From: Proteles cristata cristata
Taxonomy: Eukaryota > Chordata > Mammalia > Carnivora > Hyaenidae
Reading direction: 5' to 3'
Assembly (NCBI GenBank): GCA_017311185.1
Contig: JAESUZ010001073.1
Coordinates: 1 to 64,000 of the forward strand
DNA length: 64,000 bases
The notes beneath the pieces are model-generated. The model did not search any database and was not told the DNA's origin. It worked only from the letters and a program-made list of their open reading frames with translations. Position numbers and translations under genes: made by a program. Within the stretch, counting starts at the first letter, position 1, and each line of letters begins with the position of its first letter. Below are positions 1 to 11,094 of this stretch, piece by piece.

Positions 1-2537
1 AAACACACACTCACTACCAAAATTCACACGGGAAGAAATAGAAAACCTGAACAGACCCATAACGAGTGAAGAAATCGAATCAGTGATCAAAAATCTCCCA
101 ACAAATAAGAGCCCTGGACCTGATGGCTTCCCTGGGAATTCTACCAGACATTTAAAACAGAATTAATCCCAATTCTTCTCAAGTTATTCCAAAAAATAGA
201 AAGCGAAGGAAAACTCCCGGACTCATTTTATGAAGCCAACATCACACTGATACCCAAGCCAGACAGAGATCCAGCAAAAAAAGAGAACTACAGGGCAATA
301 TCCTTGATGAATACGGAAGCAAAAATTCTCAACAAGATCCTTGCAAATCGAATCCAGCAGCATATAAAAAGAATCATCCACCAAGATCAAGTAGGATTCA
401 TTCCTGGGTTACAGGGCTGGTTCAACATTCGCAAATCAATCAGTGTGATACATCATATCAATAAAAGAAAAGATAAAAACCATATGATCCTGTCAATAGA
501 TGCAGAAAAAGCATTTGACAAAATACAGCATCCCTTCTTAATAAAGACTCTCGAGAAAGTTGGGATAGAAGGAACCTACTTAAACATCATCAAAGCCATC
601 TATGAGAAGCCTTCAGCTAACATCATCCTCAACGGGGAAAAACTCAGAGCTTTCCCCCTGAGATCAGGAACACGACAGGGATGCCCACTCTCACCACTGC
701 TGTTTAACATAGTGCTGGAAGTCCTAGCATCAGCCATCAGACACCAAAAGGAAATCAAAGGCATCAGAATTGGCAAAGAGGAAGTCAAACTTTCACTCTT
801 CGCAGATGACATGATACTCTACATAGAAAACCCGACAGACTCCACCAGAAGCCTACTAGAACTGATCCAAGAATTCAGCCAAGTGGCAGGGTACAAAATC
901 AACGTACAGAAATCGGTTGCATTTTTATACACCAACAATGAAGCAACAGAAAGAGAAATCAAGAAACTGATCCCATTCACAATTGCACAAAAAACCATAA
1001 AATACCTCGGAATAAACCTAACCAAGGATACAAGAGATCTGTATGATGAAAACTATGAAAAACTTAAGAAGGACATTGAAGAAGACACAAGGAAATGGAA
1101 AACCATTCCATGCTCATGGATAGGAAGAATAAATATAGTTAAGATGTCATTACTACCCAAAGCACTCCACACATTCAATGCAATTCCAATCAAAATTGCA
1201 CCAGCATACTTCTCAAAACTAGAACAAACTATCCAAAAATTTGTATGGAACCACAAAAGACCCCGAATAGCCAAAGTAATCCTGAAAATAAAACCAAAAC
1301 GGGAGGTATCACCATCCGAGACTTTAGCCTCTACTACAAAGCTGTCATCATCAAGACAGTATGGTATTGGCACAAAAACAGACACATAGACCAATGGAAC
1401 AGAATTGAGAACTCAGAAGTGGACCCAAAAGTATACAGCCAACTGATCTTTGACAAAGCAGGAAAGAATATCCAATGGAAAAAAGACAGCCTTTTTAACA
1501 GATGGTGTTGGGAGAACTGGACAGCAACATGCAGAAGAATGAAACTAGATCATTTTCTCACACCATGCACAAAAATAAACTCAAAATGGATAAAGGACCT
1601 GAACGTGAGACAGGAAACTATCAACACCTAGAGGAGAAAGCAGGAAACAACCTCCTTGACCTCCACCGCAGCAACTTCTTACTTGACACATCCCCAAAAG
1701 CAAGGGAATCAAGAGCAAAAATAAACTGTTGGGACCTCCTCAAGATTAAAAGCTTCTGCACAGCCAAGGAAACAACCCAGAAAATTAATAGGCAACCAAC
1801 GAATGGGAAAAGATAGTTGCAAATGACATATCAGATAAAGGGTTGATATCCAGAATCTACAAGGAACTCACCAAACTCCACGCCCGAAAAGCAAACAACC
1901 CAGTGAAGAAATGGGCAGAAGATATGAACAGACACTTCCTCAAAGAGGACATCCAGATGGCCAACAGACACATGAAACGATGCTCAGCATCGCTCCTCAT
2001 CAGGGAAATACAAATCAAAACCACCCTGAGATACCACCTCACGCCAGTCAGAGTGGCTAAAATGAGCCAATCAGAGCCAACTCTAGATGCTGGCGAGGAT
2101 GTGGAGAAACGGGCACCCTCCTACACTGTTGGTGGGATTGTAAACGGGTACAGCCCCTCTGGAAAACAGTGTGGAGGTTCCTAAGGAAACTAACAATAGA
2201 ACTCCCCTATGACCCAGCAATAGCACTGCTAGGAATTTACCCAAGGGATACAGAAATGCTGATGCATAGGAGCACATGTACCCCAATGTTCATAGCAGCA
2301 CTCTCCACAATAGCTAAAACATGGAAAGAGCCTAAGTGTCCATCAACAGATGAATGGATCAAGAAGATGTGGTTTATCTATACCATGGAATACTACATGG
2401 CAATGAGAAACAATGAAATCTGGCCATGTGTAGCAACATGGATGGACCTTGAGGGTGTTATGCTGAGCGAAATAAGTCAGGCAGAGAAGGACAAATATCA
2501 TATGTGTGCACGTATAGGAGGATTAGGAGGAACTTAA
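1..2537 (+). pseudogene. LINE-1 ORF2 (reverse transcriptase to C-terminus), frameshifted
   Basis: ORF2p nicks target DNA and reverse-transcribes L1 RNA. The endonuclease domain lies off the left edge. The reverse-transcriptase frame is open from about 136 to 1287. Counting from the first in-frame ATG at 304, it shows IDAEKAFDK (residues 65-73), PLSPLLFN (from 128) and the catalytic FADD (166-169). The KSPGPDGF motif upstream (about 108-131) is in another frame, so there is a break near 135. Further frame breaks lie near 1287 (one base missing from an A-run, if the family pattern is right), 1620, 1800 and 2165. The C-terminal part is therefore read in successive frames (1245-1631, 1502-1816, 1843-2184, 2169-2537). 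The usual end after SEISQAEKDKYHM is altered. The copy cannot encode a full ORF2 protein. Confidence 0.95.
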
Positions 2538-2792
2538 CAGAGGACCAAGGGGGAGAAGAAGAGCGGAAATGGTGGGGGAAAGGGAGAGAGGCAAACCATG
2601 AGAGACTCTTGAATGCTGACAAAAACTGAGGACTGGTGGATGTGGGGGGGAGGAGGGGTGGGCATGGAGGAGGGCACTTGTGGGGATGAGCACTGGGTGT
2701 TATGTGGAAACTAACTTGACAATAAACTATTTGTAAAAAAAAAAGAAAAAAAGAAAAAAAGAAAAAAGAAAAAAAAAAGAAAAAAAAAAAGA
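1..2792 (+). mobile_element. LINE-1, 3' half with poly(A) tail; 5' end outside window
   Basis: This is a carnivore LINE-1 entering from the left edge. It contains the ORF2 region from just before the reverse transcriptase to the C-terminus (1-2537). A short G-rich 3' UTR follows (about 2538-2730) with the carnivore-type end GATGAGCACTGGGTGTTAT at about 2685-2703 and AATAAA near 2720. The tail at about 2737-2792 is A-rich with G interruptions. It is less decayed than the other L1 copies in the window, apart from the 3'-end piece at 41.4 kb, which suggests a carnivore-lineage insertion. The left target-site duplication lies outside the window, so the insertion cannot be bounded. Confidence 0.96.
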
Positions 2793-2897
2793 AAACTAAC
2801 AACACATCACTGAAATTTAATTTCCCATAAATCTTAGCAGGTAAATAAGATATAATTATAAAATTAAGAATATAAAATCAAAAAGCTGAAATTTCTC

Positions 2898-3111
2898 AGG
2901 GCACTGGTGGCTCAGTCAATTAGGTGTCCAACTTTAGCTGAGGTCATGATCTCACAGTTTGTGAGCTTGAGCCCCATGTAAGGCTCTGTGCTGGCAGCTT
3001 GGAGTCTGGAGCCTGCTTTGGATTGTGTGTCACCCTCTCTCTGCCCTCTCCCACTTGTACCATCTTTCTCTCTCTGCCTCTCAAAAATGAATAAACACTA
3101 AAAAAATTTTT
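2898..3111 (+). mobile_element. CAN-SINE (feliform SINEC type)
   Basis: A tRNA-Lys-like head (GGTGGCTCAGTCAATTAGG) is followed by a CT-rich body and an A-rich tail. It is bounded by an exact 15-bp target-site duplication, AAGCTGAAATTTCTC, at 2883-2897 and 3112-3126. It is moderately diverged. Confidence 0.96.
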
Positions 3112-3126
3112 AAGCTGAAATTTCTC

Positions 3127-3813
3127 TACATTATATACACAATAACTATATATTAACTCATAAAATACACTTATGTAAATTTCAACAGACAAATGCAGAA
3201 AACTTTACAATATGGATCCTGTCACATTAGATTTTTTTTTTTTTTTGGTAATCTACAAAGAAGTCTTAACTAATATTTGCAATAAGCAAAGCAATGAAGA
3301 GCTTTTCCAACTAAATCTAACCAGTTAAACATCCATACTTCCAGACCTACAAAAACACTGTGCTTCTATGAAAACTTTAAAATTCAGTTTCCCCAAGAAA
3401 CTGAGAGACTTAATTCAGACTCAAAAACCTAAGAGACTGACTCAGCACTACGAATAAGGCAAAAATTACAACCTATCTGTCAAGTCCAGCCTTTTACCAC
3501 TTCATGGGCTATACACAGAACTATACAATGTATACACAGAAACACAAAAGTGTGAACTACTTTTCAGAAGTAAACAATTCATCTAATTTATATCCTTCCC
3601 ATCAAGAGAAAAAAGACAGCTAATTATTTTTGCTATACACTTGTGAAGTATGATTGTCTATTTAGTTCACTTTACCCAGAAAAGAGCCCAGGAAAGAAAT
3701 ACTCTTTGGTTTACATCCAATGAATCCAAAATGACATCAGGTTTAAACTCTAAACACTACTATCATGACCAACAATGTCTTTTCTTTTTAAATAAATATA
3801 AATCAAAAATTAT
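3127..3813. other. Unassigned AT-rich sequence
   Basis: I see no recognisable repeat, exon or RNA gene here. It contains a 14-bp T-run near 3233. The only open frame (from 3650) runs into the next SINE and has no coding character. Confidence 0.5.
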
Positions 3814-3837
3814 AATTATATATATATTTAAAAAAAA

Positions 3838-4054
3838 GGGGAGGCGCCTGGGTGGCTTAGTCGGTCAAGCATCCGACTTTTGCGGTTTGTGGGTTCAAGC
3901 CCCGCGTCGGGCTCTGTGCTGACTGCCAGCTCAGAGCCTGGAGCCTGTTTCAGTCTGTGACTCCCTCTCTCTCTGACCCTCCCCTGCTCACGCTGTCTCT
4001 CTCTCTCTCTCCTAGAAATAAATAAATAAATAAATAAAACATTTAAAAAAAAAG
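3838..4054 (+). mobile_element. CAN-SINE, young variant A, with internal deletion
   Basis: This copy has the young-subfamily marks GGCTTAGTCGG, CTGACTGCCAGCTCAG, CAGTCTGTGACTCCC and CCTAGAAATAAATAAA. Relative to sister copies it lacks about 17 bases between the A-box and B-box parts of the tRNA-like head (ACTTTTGCGGTTTGTGG). A 17-bp duplication, AATTATATATATATTTA, lies at 3814-3830 and 4055-4071. Confidence 0.96.
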
Positions 4055-4182
4055 AATTATATATATATTTATGTATATATATGTAATATTCAGATACTAT
4101 AAAGATACCAAATATTCTTAAAGATAATCAAGGGATATAAGTTTATAACTTACATATTTTATGGATGTAAGAAAAGGAGGTT

Positions 4183-4386
4183 TTTTTTTTAAGTTTATTT
4201 ATTTATTTTGAGAGGGACTGAGAGAATGTGAGCAAAAGAGGGGCAGAAAGAGAGACAGAATCTCAAGCTGATTCCACACTGCCCAAGCACAGGCTGACAT
4301 AGGGCTTGAGCCCAGGAAAATATGAGATCATGACCTGAGCCAAAATCAAGTTTGAAACTAACCAACGAAGCCACCCAGGCACCCCA
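4183..4386 (-). mobile_element. CAN-SINE, older copy, antisense
   Basis: Read on the minus strand, the tRNA-like head lies at about 4340-4386 (GCCACCCAGGCACCCC on the plus strand) and the tail lies at the left T-run. It is diverged, and no clean target-site duplication is seen. It is back to back with another antisense SINE. Confidence 0.92.
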
Positions 4387-4396
4387 AAAAGACTTT

Positions 4397-4597
4397 ATTT
4401 TTTTAAATGTTTATTCATTTTTTAGAGAGAGAGAGCCCGCATGAGCTGGGGTGGGTAGAGAGAGGAGAGAGAGAATCCAAAGTGGGCCCTATGCTGACAG
4501 CAGAAAGCCCAAGATGCGGCTCGAATTCCCGAACTATGAGATCATGACCTGAGTTGAGGTCGGATACTCAACCAACTGAGCCATCCAGGTGCTCCAG
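4397..4597 (-). mobile_element. CAN-SINE, older copy, antisense
   Basis: It reads as an antisense SINE: a T-rich tail at left, a GA-rich body, and GAGCCATCCAGGTGCTCC at right. The middle is diverged. An A-rich stretch follows (4597-4628). Confidence 0.92.
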
Positions 4598-4628
4598 AAG
4601 AAAAAAAGAAAAAAAAAAAAAAAAAAAG

Positions 4629-5230
4629 ATTTTTAATATAAGCACATTTGACATCATATTTAATTAAATCATAGAAAGTAAATTAGTAGTGATGTACAAG
4701 CCTCTGAAATAATTAAAATACACAATGTATTAGCAGTAGACACATACTAATTTTCAGAATCTAGCAAACAAGAGCCCATAAGCTTAATTTTTTATGTCAG
4801 TACTATTTTTACCTTTAATGAAATTAATGAAAACCAGTCATCAAAGAAGTTGGTTCTATATCTAAAGAGGGTTTTTTTTTTATTTAAAAATTAAAATCCT
4901 AAGATTTCTATTTCAAAAAGCATGAGAGTCCAGGTACCTGGCTAATCCATCCATAGAAAGCAATTAGAAGTAAAAAGTAGTATTTTTTAAAGATCATCTT
5001 AACCACAGATCTTGAAGCCTTGAAGACTTTCCCCAAGCTTGTAAAACTTAGCTTTGTTTTTCAAGACCTTAAAGACACAGGGGACAAAAACATAGTTCAG
5101 GACTCCACTCAAGGGCCCTGCCCCACAAATGTGGGACCTCAAAGGACTATATTCTCCTGGTAACAGTGAACTAAAAATAATGTATCTATCCTAGAACACA
5201 AGAAAGAAAGTAACCTGTACCTAACAATGA
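4629..5230. other. Unassigned AT-rich sequence
   Basis: No recognisable feature. The segment contains short A- and T-runs only. Confidence 0.5.
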
Positions 5231-5234
5231 AATG

Positions 5235-5390
5235 GATCAAGGAAAGGAGAGGACAGAAGACGGTGGGAGAAGAAGTGGAAGACGGAAAGAAGATCAAAAG
5301 GGAAGAAATGGGGAAGAAAAGGGGGAGGAAAGAAGGGAAGGAGAGAGAGAGGAAGAAGGGGGTAGGAGAAAGAGAAAGAAAAAAGAAATC
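5235..5390 (+). repeat. Purine-rich GA/GGA low-complexity tract
   Basis: Nearly all purine on the plus strand, with GGAA, GAAG and GGGA repeats. The 63-codon frame over it (RRKEDQ, EGEREEEGGRRKRKKK) is a product of the base composition and is not treated as a gene. Confidence 0.9.
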
Positions 5391-5559
5391 ATAAGCTCAT
5401 GGATAGGTTTCATATCAGCTTAGACAATGATGAAGAAAGAATTAGTGCAATGAAAGATCCATTTGTAATTGCTCAGATGGTAGCATATCAGAATGTGAAA
5501 AAGAGGTTAAGTAACAGACAAATTAGAACGTGAAGAAGAGGTTAGGGTAAAAAAAAGAG

Positions 5560-6995
5560 AATTGCCATTTATCTAATTTTAGAGTTCCAAAAGAAGAGAA
5601 GACAGAGAATGAAGCAAAACAAATATCTGAAGAAATAATGTCTGAGAGTTTTCTAGAAATGATACAATTTTCCATTAAGTGATTTGTAAGGCTTCTTGAA
5701 CCTATAGATCACAGGGCTTCTCGAATCCACATTTTCAACCCAACATACCCTAAGCAAGGTAAATAAAACATATCCCTACCTACCATCCCACACTGAACCT
5801 ACAGAAAGAACACCAATTACAAAAGGGTAAATCATAAATCTTTATGACTAAATAAAGAAAATACCATTTAACCTCAAAGAAACAAAACCTAGTGAGCCCA
5901 ATTAATTTCTCAAAAACAATTATGGGAATCAGAAGACAGAGGGGTAATAATCACATTGTGCAGGGGGAAAAAAATGACTTCAATCTAAAACTCTCTAGGT
6001 GAAACTATCTAATAAGAACACGCACAGGCATTTCCAAACAAGTATATACCGAGAGTTCACCACCAATGTACCCTCTATAGAAAATTCTCAAAGATGAACT
6101 TTTAAGCAGAAGGAAAGTGATCCGTGATGCAGCATCTAAGTTGCAAAAAGAAATAAAGAAAAAAAAATGGTAAATATGCAGGTAAATATAATTTACTTTG
6201 TATAAACACTAATATAAGTAACAGTGCCTTGTGGAGTTAAATATATATTATATATTAATATATATGCAAATTCTGGGGAATAGATATGTAAAAAAATCCT
6301 TGCCAATAATAGCATAATGACCAGAGAGAAAATTATTGAAGTTCAGATTCCACGGTCCTTATATTTTTCAAGAGGAGGACAAGGACACTTATTTGCTTTG
6401 AGCTTTGGTAACTTAAGAACTCTTATTAAAATTTCTAGGGAATCCACCAAAAGGAGCAAAGCAGAGTATATAATTTCCAAACTGGTAGAGCAGGAGAAAA
6501 AGGAAATAGGAAAATCAATTCAAAACAGCTAAAAAAGAAAAGGAAGAAAAAAATGGCCTTACACATAGAAAGCCAAAACTACAATGGTAGAAAAAAAGAA
6601 CCACATGTGTACATCAATCATTACATTAAAACACATGTGGAAAAATATTCCAATTCAAAAATAAGGACTATCAGACTGGGTAAACAAACAAAATCTAGCT
6701 TTAAGCTCTTTATGAACGATATATATTTAAAAAATGTAACAGTACAATAAGATTGAAAAACAGAAGAAGAGAAAAAAATACCAGTTGAATTCTAATCAAA
6801 ATAAAGCTGCTATATTTATTATCAAACAAAGCAGGTCTGGGGGACAAAAAAAAATTCTAGAGACATAAAAAGATCACTACAAAATGATAAAAGCTCAATA
6901 CACCAAAAAGATACTGCAAATTTGAATGCACCTAGTAACATAATCTTGAGACAAAGCAAAAAGTTACACAACTTCAAAAAAAAGTTTATAAATCC
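5560..6995 (+). mobile_element. Old L1M fragment: ORF1 end, spacer and start of ORF2
   Basis: Parts resemble the L1M consensus as I know it. AAGCAGAAGGAAAGTGATC followed by GGTAAATATGCAGGTAAATA (6102-6187) matches the ORF1 3' end. CAATCATTACATTAAA with the later AGACTGGGTAAACAAACAAA (6615-6690) and TCAAAATAAAGCTGCTATAT (6796-6815) match the beginning of ORF2. It is heavily mutated, with no usable frame, and both ends are approximate. The 71- and 65-codon frames within it are chance or relic frames. Confidence 0.7.
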
Positions 6996-7080
6996 GCCAT
7001 CAAAAGAGATTATAATACTTGAATAATTTAATTTTTATATAAAATATGGGCATTCTGCAATTGTCAAATCTAGTATCAAG

Positions 7081-7255
7081 ACAGTGCGGCAGTGCTTCCC
7101 AAATGTTAATGCACATAGGCATCACCTGGGGATTATGCTAAAATGCGGATTCTGGAACGGTAGGTGAGGAGCAGAGCCCAAGCCTGTATTTTTAACAAGC
7201 TCCCAGAGGATGTCAATGCCGCTCTTCCTCAGACAGCACTTCGTTGCAGAGAAAG
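7081..7255 (+). mobile_element. MER5A-like hAT-Charlie DNA transposon relic
   Basis: CAGTGCTTCCCAAATG, GCATCACCTGGGGATTATG and TTTTTAACAAGCTCCCAGAGG follow the MER5A layout. These are the 5' end, the central CACCTGG block and the AACAAG-CTCCCAG-GATG block. This is a non-autonomous hAT element shared by placental mammals. Confidence 0.85.
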
Positions 7256-7373
7256 TCTCATTAAATTACAAGTAATTTTATTAAACTACTTTCTCTAGCC
7301 ATAAAGCAATCAAGTTAAGAAATAACAACAATAAAAATAACCAGAAAACCCCCATAAGATAACTGAAGAATCA

Positions 7374-7572
7374 GGGGTGCCTGGGTGGCACAGTCAGCTG
7401 AACATCTGACTAGATTTCAGCTCAAATCTTGATCCCAGGGTTATAGAATAGAACCGCGTGTCAGGCTGTCTGCTGAGTGTAGAGCCTGTTCAAAATTCTC
7501 TCTCTCTCCCACTGGCCCTCCCCTAGCTCATGCTCTTTCTCTTGAAGATAAAAATTAATTAATTAATTAGTT
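7374..7572 (+). mobile_element. Old CAN-SINE
   Basis: GGGGTGCCTGGGTGGCACAG opens a diverged CAN-SINE with a CT-rich body, ending in an (AATT) tail. Flanks AACTGAAGAATCA and AACGGAAAGATCA could be a decayed duplication, with 3 mismatches in 13 bases. Confidence 0.88.
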
Positions 7573-7799
7573 AAAATAACGGAAAGATCAGTTCCTTCTG
7601 AGTATTTGAAAATACTTATAATTGAAGGACTTTTTAAATAACAAAATTGGCACAATACAGCTAAAGTAATAATCAGAGGGGAAATGATAGCCTTAAATGT
7701 TAATATTTGAAAAAACTTCTCTATTTCAATTTTCTTGTGGTCTGCTGTTAAACGACATCTGTACTCCACTTAGCAAATGTTAATTCAATAGTCACCGCA

Positions 7800-7880
7800 T
7801 TTTCTATTATGTTTGTTCTCCATTGTTTCCCCTATACTTGGTACACAATAAATATTTATTGAATAGAAAGAAAAATGAAT
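7800..7880 (+). mobile_element. L2 3'-end fragment
   Basis: TACTTGGTACACAATAAATATTTATTGAATAG matches the L2 3' terminus (cited by its position, about 7838-7867), followed by the typical GAATGAA-like end. An ancient LINE shared across mammals. Confidence 0.65.
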
Positions 7881-9097
7881 GAAAAAATGGCAGAAGTAAA
7901 TAGTCTCACCCCTTATTCAAACAGGATCTAAACGAGGAGAGGCTTGTCCATCTTTAAAAACTCAGGAGAAATAAAATTCAAAGATTTTATCAAGCATATT
8001 TCCACTGAAGCAAAGTACTAGTGTTTAGATTATAAGACCAAGAATTTAAAATACTTTAATCTTGTTCCTCTACAAACCTAATGGATTGATAGGTTCAATA
8101 AGTGTTTATTTACTAGACAAATGAACAATTCGATCAGCAAAAATTTCTTATGTTTTAATTGCTGCATGTTCACACAGTGTTAGGGGAATGGTTGAAAAAG
8201 AAAAGTTACTGATTTATTGGCTAAAGGGTTCCTTAATAACCAAGCTGCATGAAACATTTGATTTCAGCATTTGTCATCTCTCTTATGTCAGCCAAATTAA
8301 ATTAAAATTTCCATCCAAGTTAGCTAAATTATCTCTTACCCACTTTCCTAAATTCTGACTTTAGACTTGACAGATACAAAATGATCAGAACAGTCATGTC
8401 AGACAAGCTTTCTACAGTCAAAATTTCTATAGGATTAAGATTAAGTAAAACTTTCACTATTTATTCACATTTCTAAAGTATATCCCTAATCTTTCTGTTT
8501 TTAAGCAGACTCCATGTTGTTGGTCCTAAAATTACTTGGCCATTATTAAAGGTTCATTATCCAAAACAATCCATCTAAGGAGGTACACAATACAACTAAC
8601 CTTTGTCACATTCAATTCAAGAAAGTAAACTTCAAAAACTTATCAATTTTAACTTAAATGAAGATTTTCTCAATGAAATTATTAAAAATGATTTTTTTTT
8701 CTTCACCTGATCAATGCTTTCATAGTAAAGAAAAGCCTTAGTACATACTGGCTATAAGGCCATATTGTAATGTAAATTAATTATAAAAATCAAGGTTGGA
8801 GCAATAAAGAATTCGATTAGGCACAACAGCAATGCCCAAATTATACAGGATTTTATAACTGCAGTTAGTTTACATGGTATATTCAAGAGAATATCCTAAT
8901 AAGAAGTCAACCTTTAGTACTCAATGTAGAGATTACATCAAAAAACTCAGAGGAATATCATGATAATCAAAATTATAGCCTCCAAAATTTTAGTCAATAG
9001 TCCAATATTCAGGAATCAACAATACTGAAACATTCTAAACATTTCTAAGTACTCTTGCTGACTACTCACTGTGCCCTTGCCATCTGGGTGTCACTTT
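7881..9097. other. Unassigned AT-rich sequence
   Basis: No recognisable repeat, exon or RNA gene in about 1.2 kb. Confidence 0.5.
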
Positions 9098-9109
9098 AAA
9101 AAAGGAAGA

Positions 9110-9348
9110 GGGGCGCCCGGGTGGCTTAGTCGGTTAAGCGTCGGAGTTTCACTTAGGTCATGATCTCGCGGTTCGTGGGTTCGAGCCCCGCGTCGGGCTC
9201 TGTGCTGACTGCCAGCTCAGAGCCTGGAGCCTGTTTCAGAGTCTGTGTCTCCCTCTCTCTCTGACCCTCCCCTGCTCATGCTGTCTCTCTCTATCCTAGA
9301 AATAAAATAAAAATATTAAAAATAATAATAATAAAAATTAAAAAAAAT
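9110..9348 (+). mobile_element. CAN-SINE, young variant B
   Basis: It has GGCTTAGTCGGTTAAGCG and CTGACTGCCAGCTCAG, with the variant-B body CAGAGTCTGTGTCTCCC and CTATCCTAGAAATAAA. The tail is an AAT-type simple repeat. A 12-bp duplication, AAAAAAGGAAGA, lies at 9098-9109 and 9349-9360. Confidence 0.96.
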
Positions 9349-9417
9349 AAAAAAGGAAGAAAAGGAGGAATAGTAGCTGCAGGGAAAAAGCTGCCGAAGT
9401 CATCTAGGAAGGACAGA

Positions 9418-9960
9418 ATGGTGGCTCTGACTGGTGTAGTGACAAGGGAAGCAGACAGCAGCGAAAAGATCCTCGTGTTTAATAAAACTTGGAACCTACA
9501 GAATTTGCTGATGGATAGATCATGGAATAGAGAACCACAAAGAGGGGACAAGAGGAGAAAAGGGTCAGAAGACTCAAAGATCTCATTGAATCACGGTACT
9601 CCTCAAAAAGGAAACACGAGGAAAGCAATGCCCGCAGAAAACAGCATCGAGAGCAGGACAGACACTTAATTTGAGACAAGCAAACACCCAACCGTCCGAA
9701 CAAAGAAGGAAGTGCCAGAAAACTCAACCTGTGTGAGCAAAATGATGCCAGCTGCTTTAAAATCCTCATGAGCAACAATACTGTTCATTAGAGACACCAG
9801 TCCAGAGAAATCAAGCCAAGTGTACACACTACAGGTCGGAGCCCTGGTTGTGTTGACTGCACAGTCCTGTCAGTCTCATGCTGCTGCAGGCCCCATCTGT
9901 CTGGCCACTTGCGAATTCCCAAAATAGAAGAATTTATTGTTTCTAGCTACAGCTAGGCCG
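9418..9960 (+). pseudogene. Possible decayed coding relic, unrecognised
   Basis: I do not recognise a gene. From ATG 9418, one frame is open for 83 codons. From 9531 a second frame is protein-like: it begins RGQEEKRVRRLKDLIESR, continues with a basic region, and runs to about 9954 with only two stops (near 9669 and 9788). It looks like an Arg/Lys-rich charged protein joined across a frameshift at about 9510-9530. The segment appears richer in GC than its flanks. It has no splice signals that I can place and no clear poly(A) tail. It could be an old processed pseudogene, an exon remnant or chance. Confidence 0.3.
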
Positions 9961-10414
9961 AGGAGTCTAAGACAAGAATCTCAGGGGTAAGGGGAAGGAG
10001 GGGGAGGAATGAGTGACAAAAGTGTTCTGTTAGCTTCAGATCTGGCCTTGGCCTCTCATCTCCACACCAGAGACTCCAGGTCACATTAGTGTCACACTGC
10101 ACTGTTCATCCACAACCCGATACCTAAGGTCTACCATGCGCCCTATCCCATGCCAGCCTAGAGTGAACACGATGATGACTGCTGCCCTTACAAGATTCAG
10201 ACATGGGGCTCACTCTGAACGAGTCCTAGGCTTGGCTTCCTGGCCAAAACATGTAGCTCCCATTCTCAGGAAGAACAAGAATCTCAAGATTCTTGTTCCA
10301 AAAGGAGGCTGATCATCTAGACCTCACAGATTCTAGAACCAGGACCAGAAATTATAGACAAGTTTGTCAGTTGAGACCTCTGAGTTGTCCCTTGAAGATA
10401 CTCTAAGGGCAGTA
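9961..10414. other. Unassigned segment, apparently GC-richer than flanks
   Basis: It continues the composition of 9.4-9.96 kb (for example GGCCTTGGCCTCTCATCTCC near 10044). It contains a short inverted repeat, CAAGAATCTCAAGATTCTTG, at 10277-10296. No repeat family was recognised. It may be the untranslated part of the candidate relic to its left. Confidence 0.35.
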
Positions 10415-10585
10415 TTTATGTTCATGAGATTCTTCCATGTTGTTATATGTAGCTGGAGTTTGTTAGTTTTCCAGGTGTATAGCGTTCTGCTATATAAATA
10501 TATGCCAAAATATTAAGCTTTCTACTTTTGATTGACATTTGAGTTGTTTCTAGTTTGGAGCCATTATACACAAGTTCTAATACTT
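10415..10585 (-). mobile_element. L1M fragment, antisense
   Basis: TTCTTCCATGTTGTTATATG and GACATTTGAGTTGTTTCTAG correspond to the antisense of the L1 ORF2 C-terminal end. The 34.6, 38.0 and 45.8 kb copies show the same landmarks. Confidence 0.75.
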
Positions 10586-11094
10586 TACACATAAAAACCA
10601 GAATGTGACACCCGAACAGCATTTCAACCTACCATGCTACCAGGAATCTGTCCATGATCAACTAAAGATTTAGTTTTCAAAGAACTCATGAAGTTAATAT
10701 CACCTTCAAATGGCGAATGTTTATTCATGTGTGACATAGAAATGTAACATTTGACATTATTCAGAGTTAAAACAACACGTATGCTAACTGCTTATATTAG
10801 TAGTGAACTATGTGTTAATTTTAAATAACCTTCCCATTAAGTCACAGAAACAATATAAACTATCACCCACATTAAAACAGAATACAGAGAAGAATATCAT
10901 TGCATCCCTTTTTCTGAATTTGTATAGGGATCTTCCTCCAGAAACAATCCTGAATATGGGAACGCAATACAAAATGGGATTCTTTCAAGCTTCCAAACAC
11001 CTCAATAAATGGATCCTTCTATAAAATAAATCTTGCTAAAATATCAAATGAGAAGAGAACGACAAAAACAAAATAATAGGAAAAGTCAAGGGGG
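10586..11094. other. Unassigned AT-rich sequence
   Basis: No recognisable feature. Confidence 0.45.

Noticed and set aside
2458..2805. 115-codon antisense frame rich in Phe
   Set aside because: It is the complement of the L1 3' UTR and its A/G-rich tail; the Phe run comes from the tail.
2898..2960. tRNA-Lys-like sequences, here and at the head of every SINE
   Set aside because: They are CAN-SINE heads joined to a CT-rich body and A-rich tail, with target-site duplications, so not tRNA genes.
5232..5423. 63-codon Arg/Glu-rich frame
   Set aside because: It comes entirely from a purine-rich tract.
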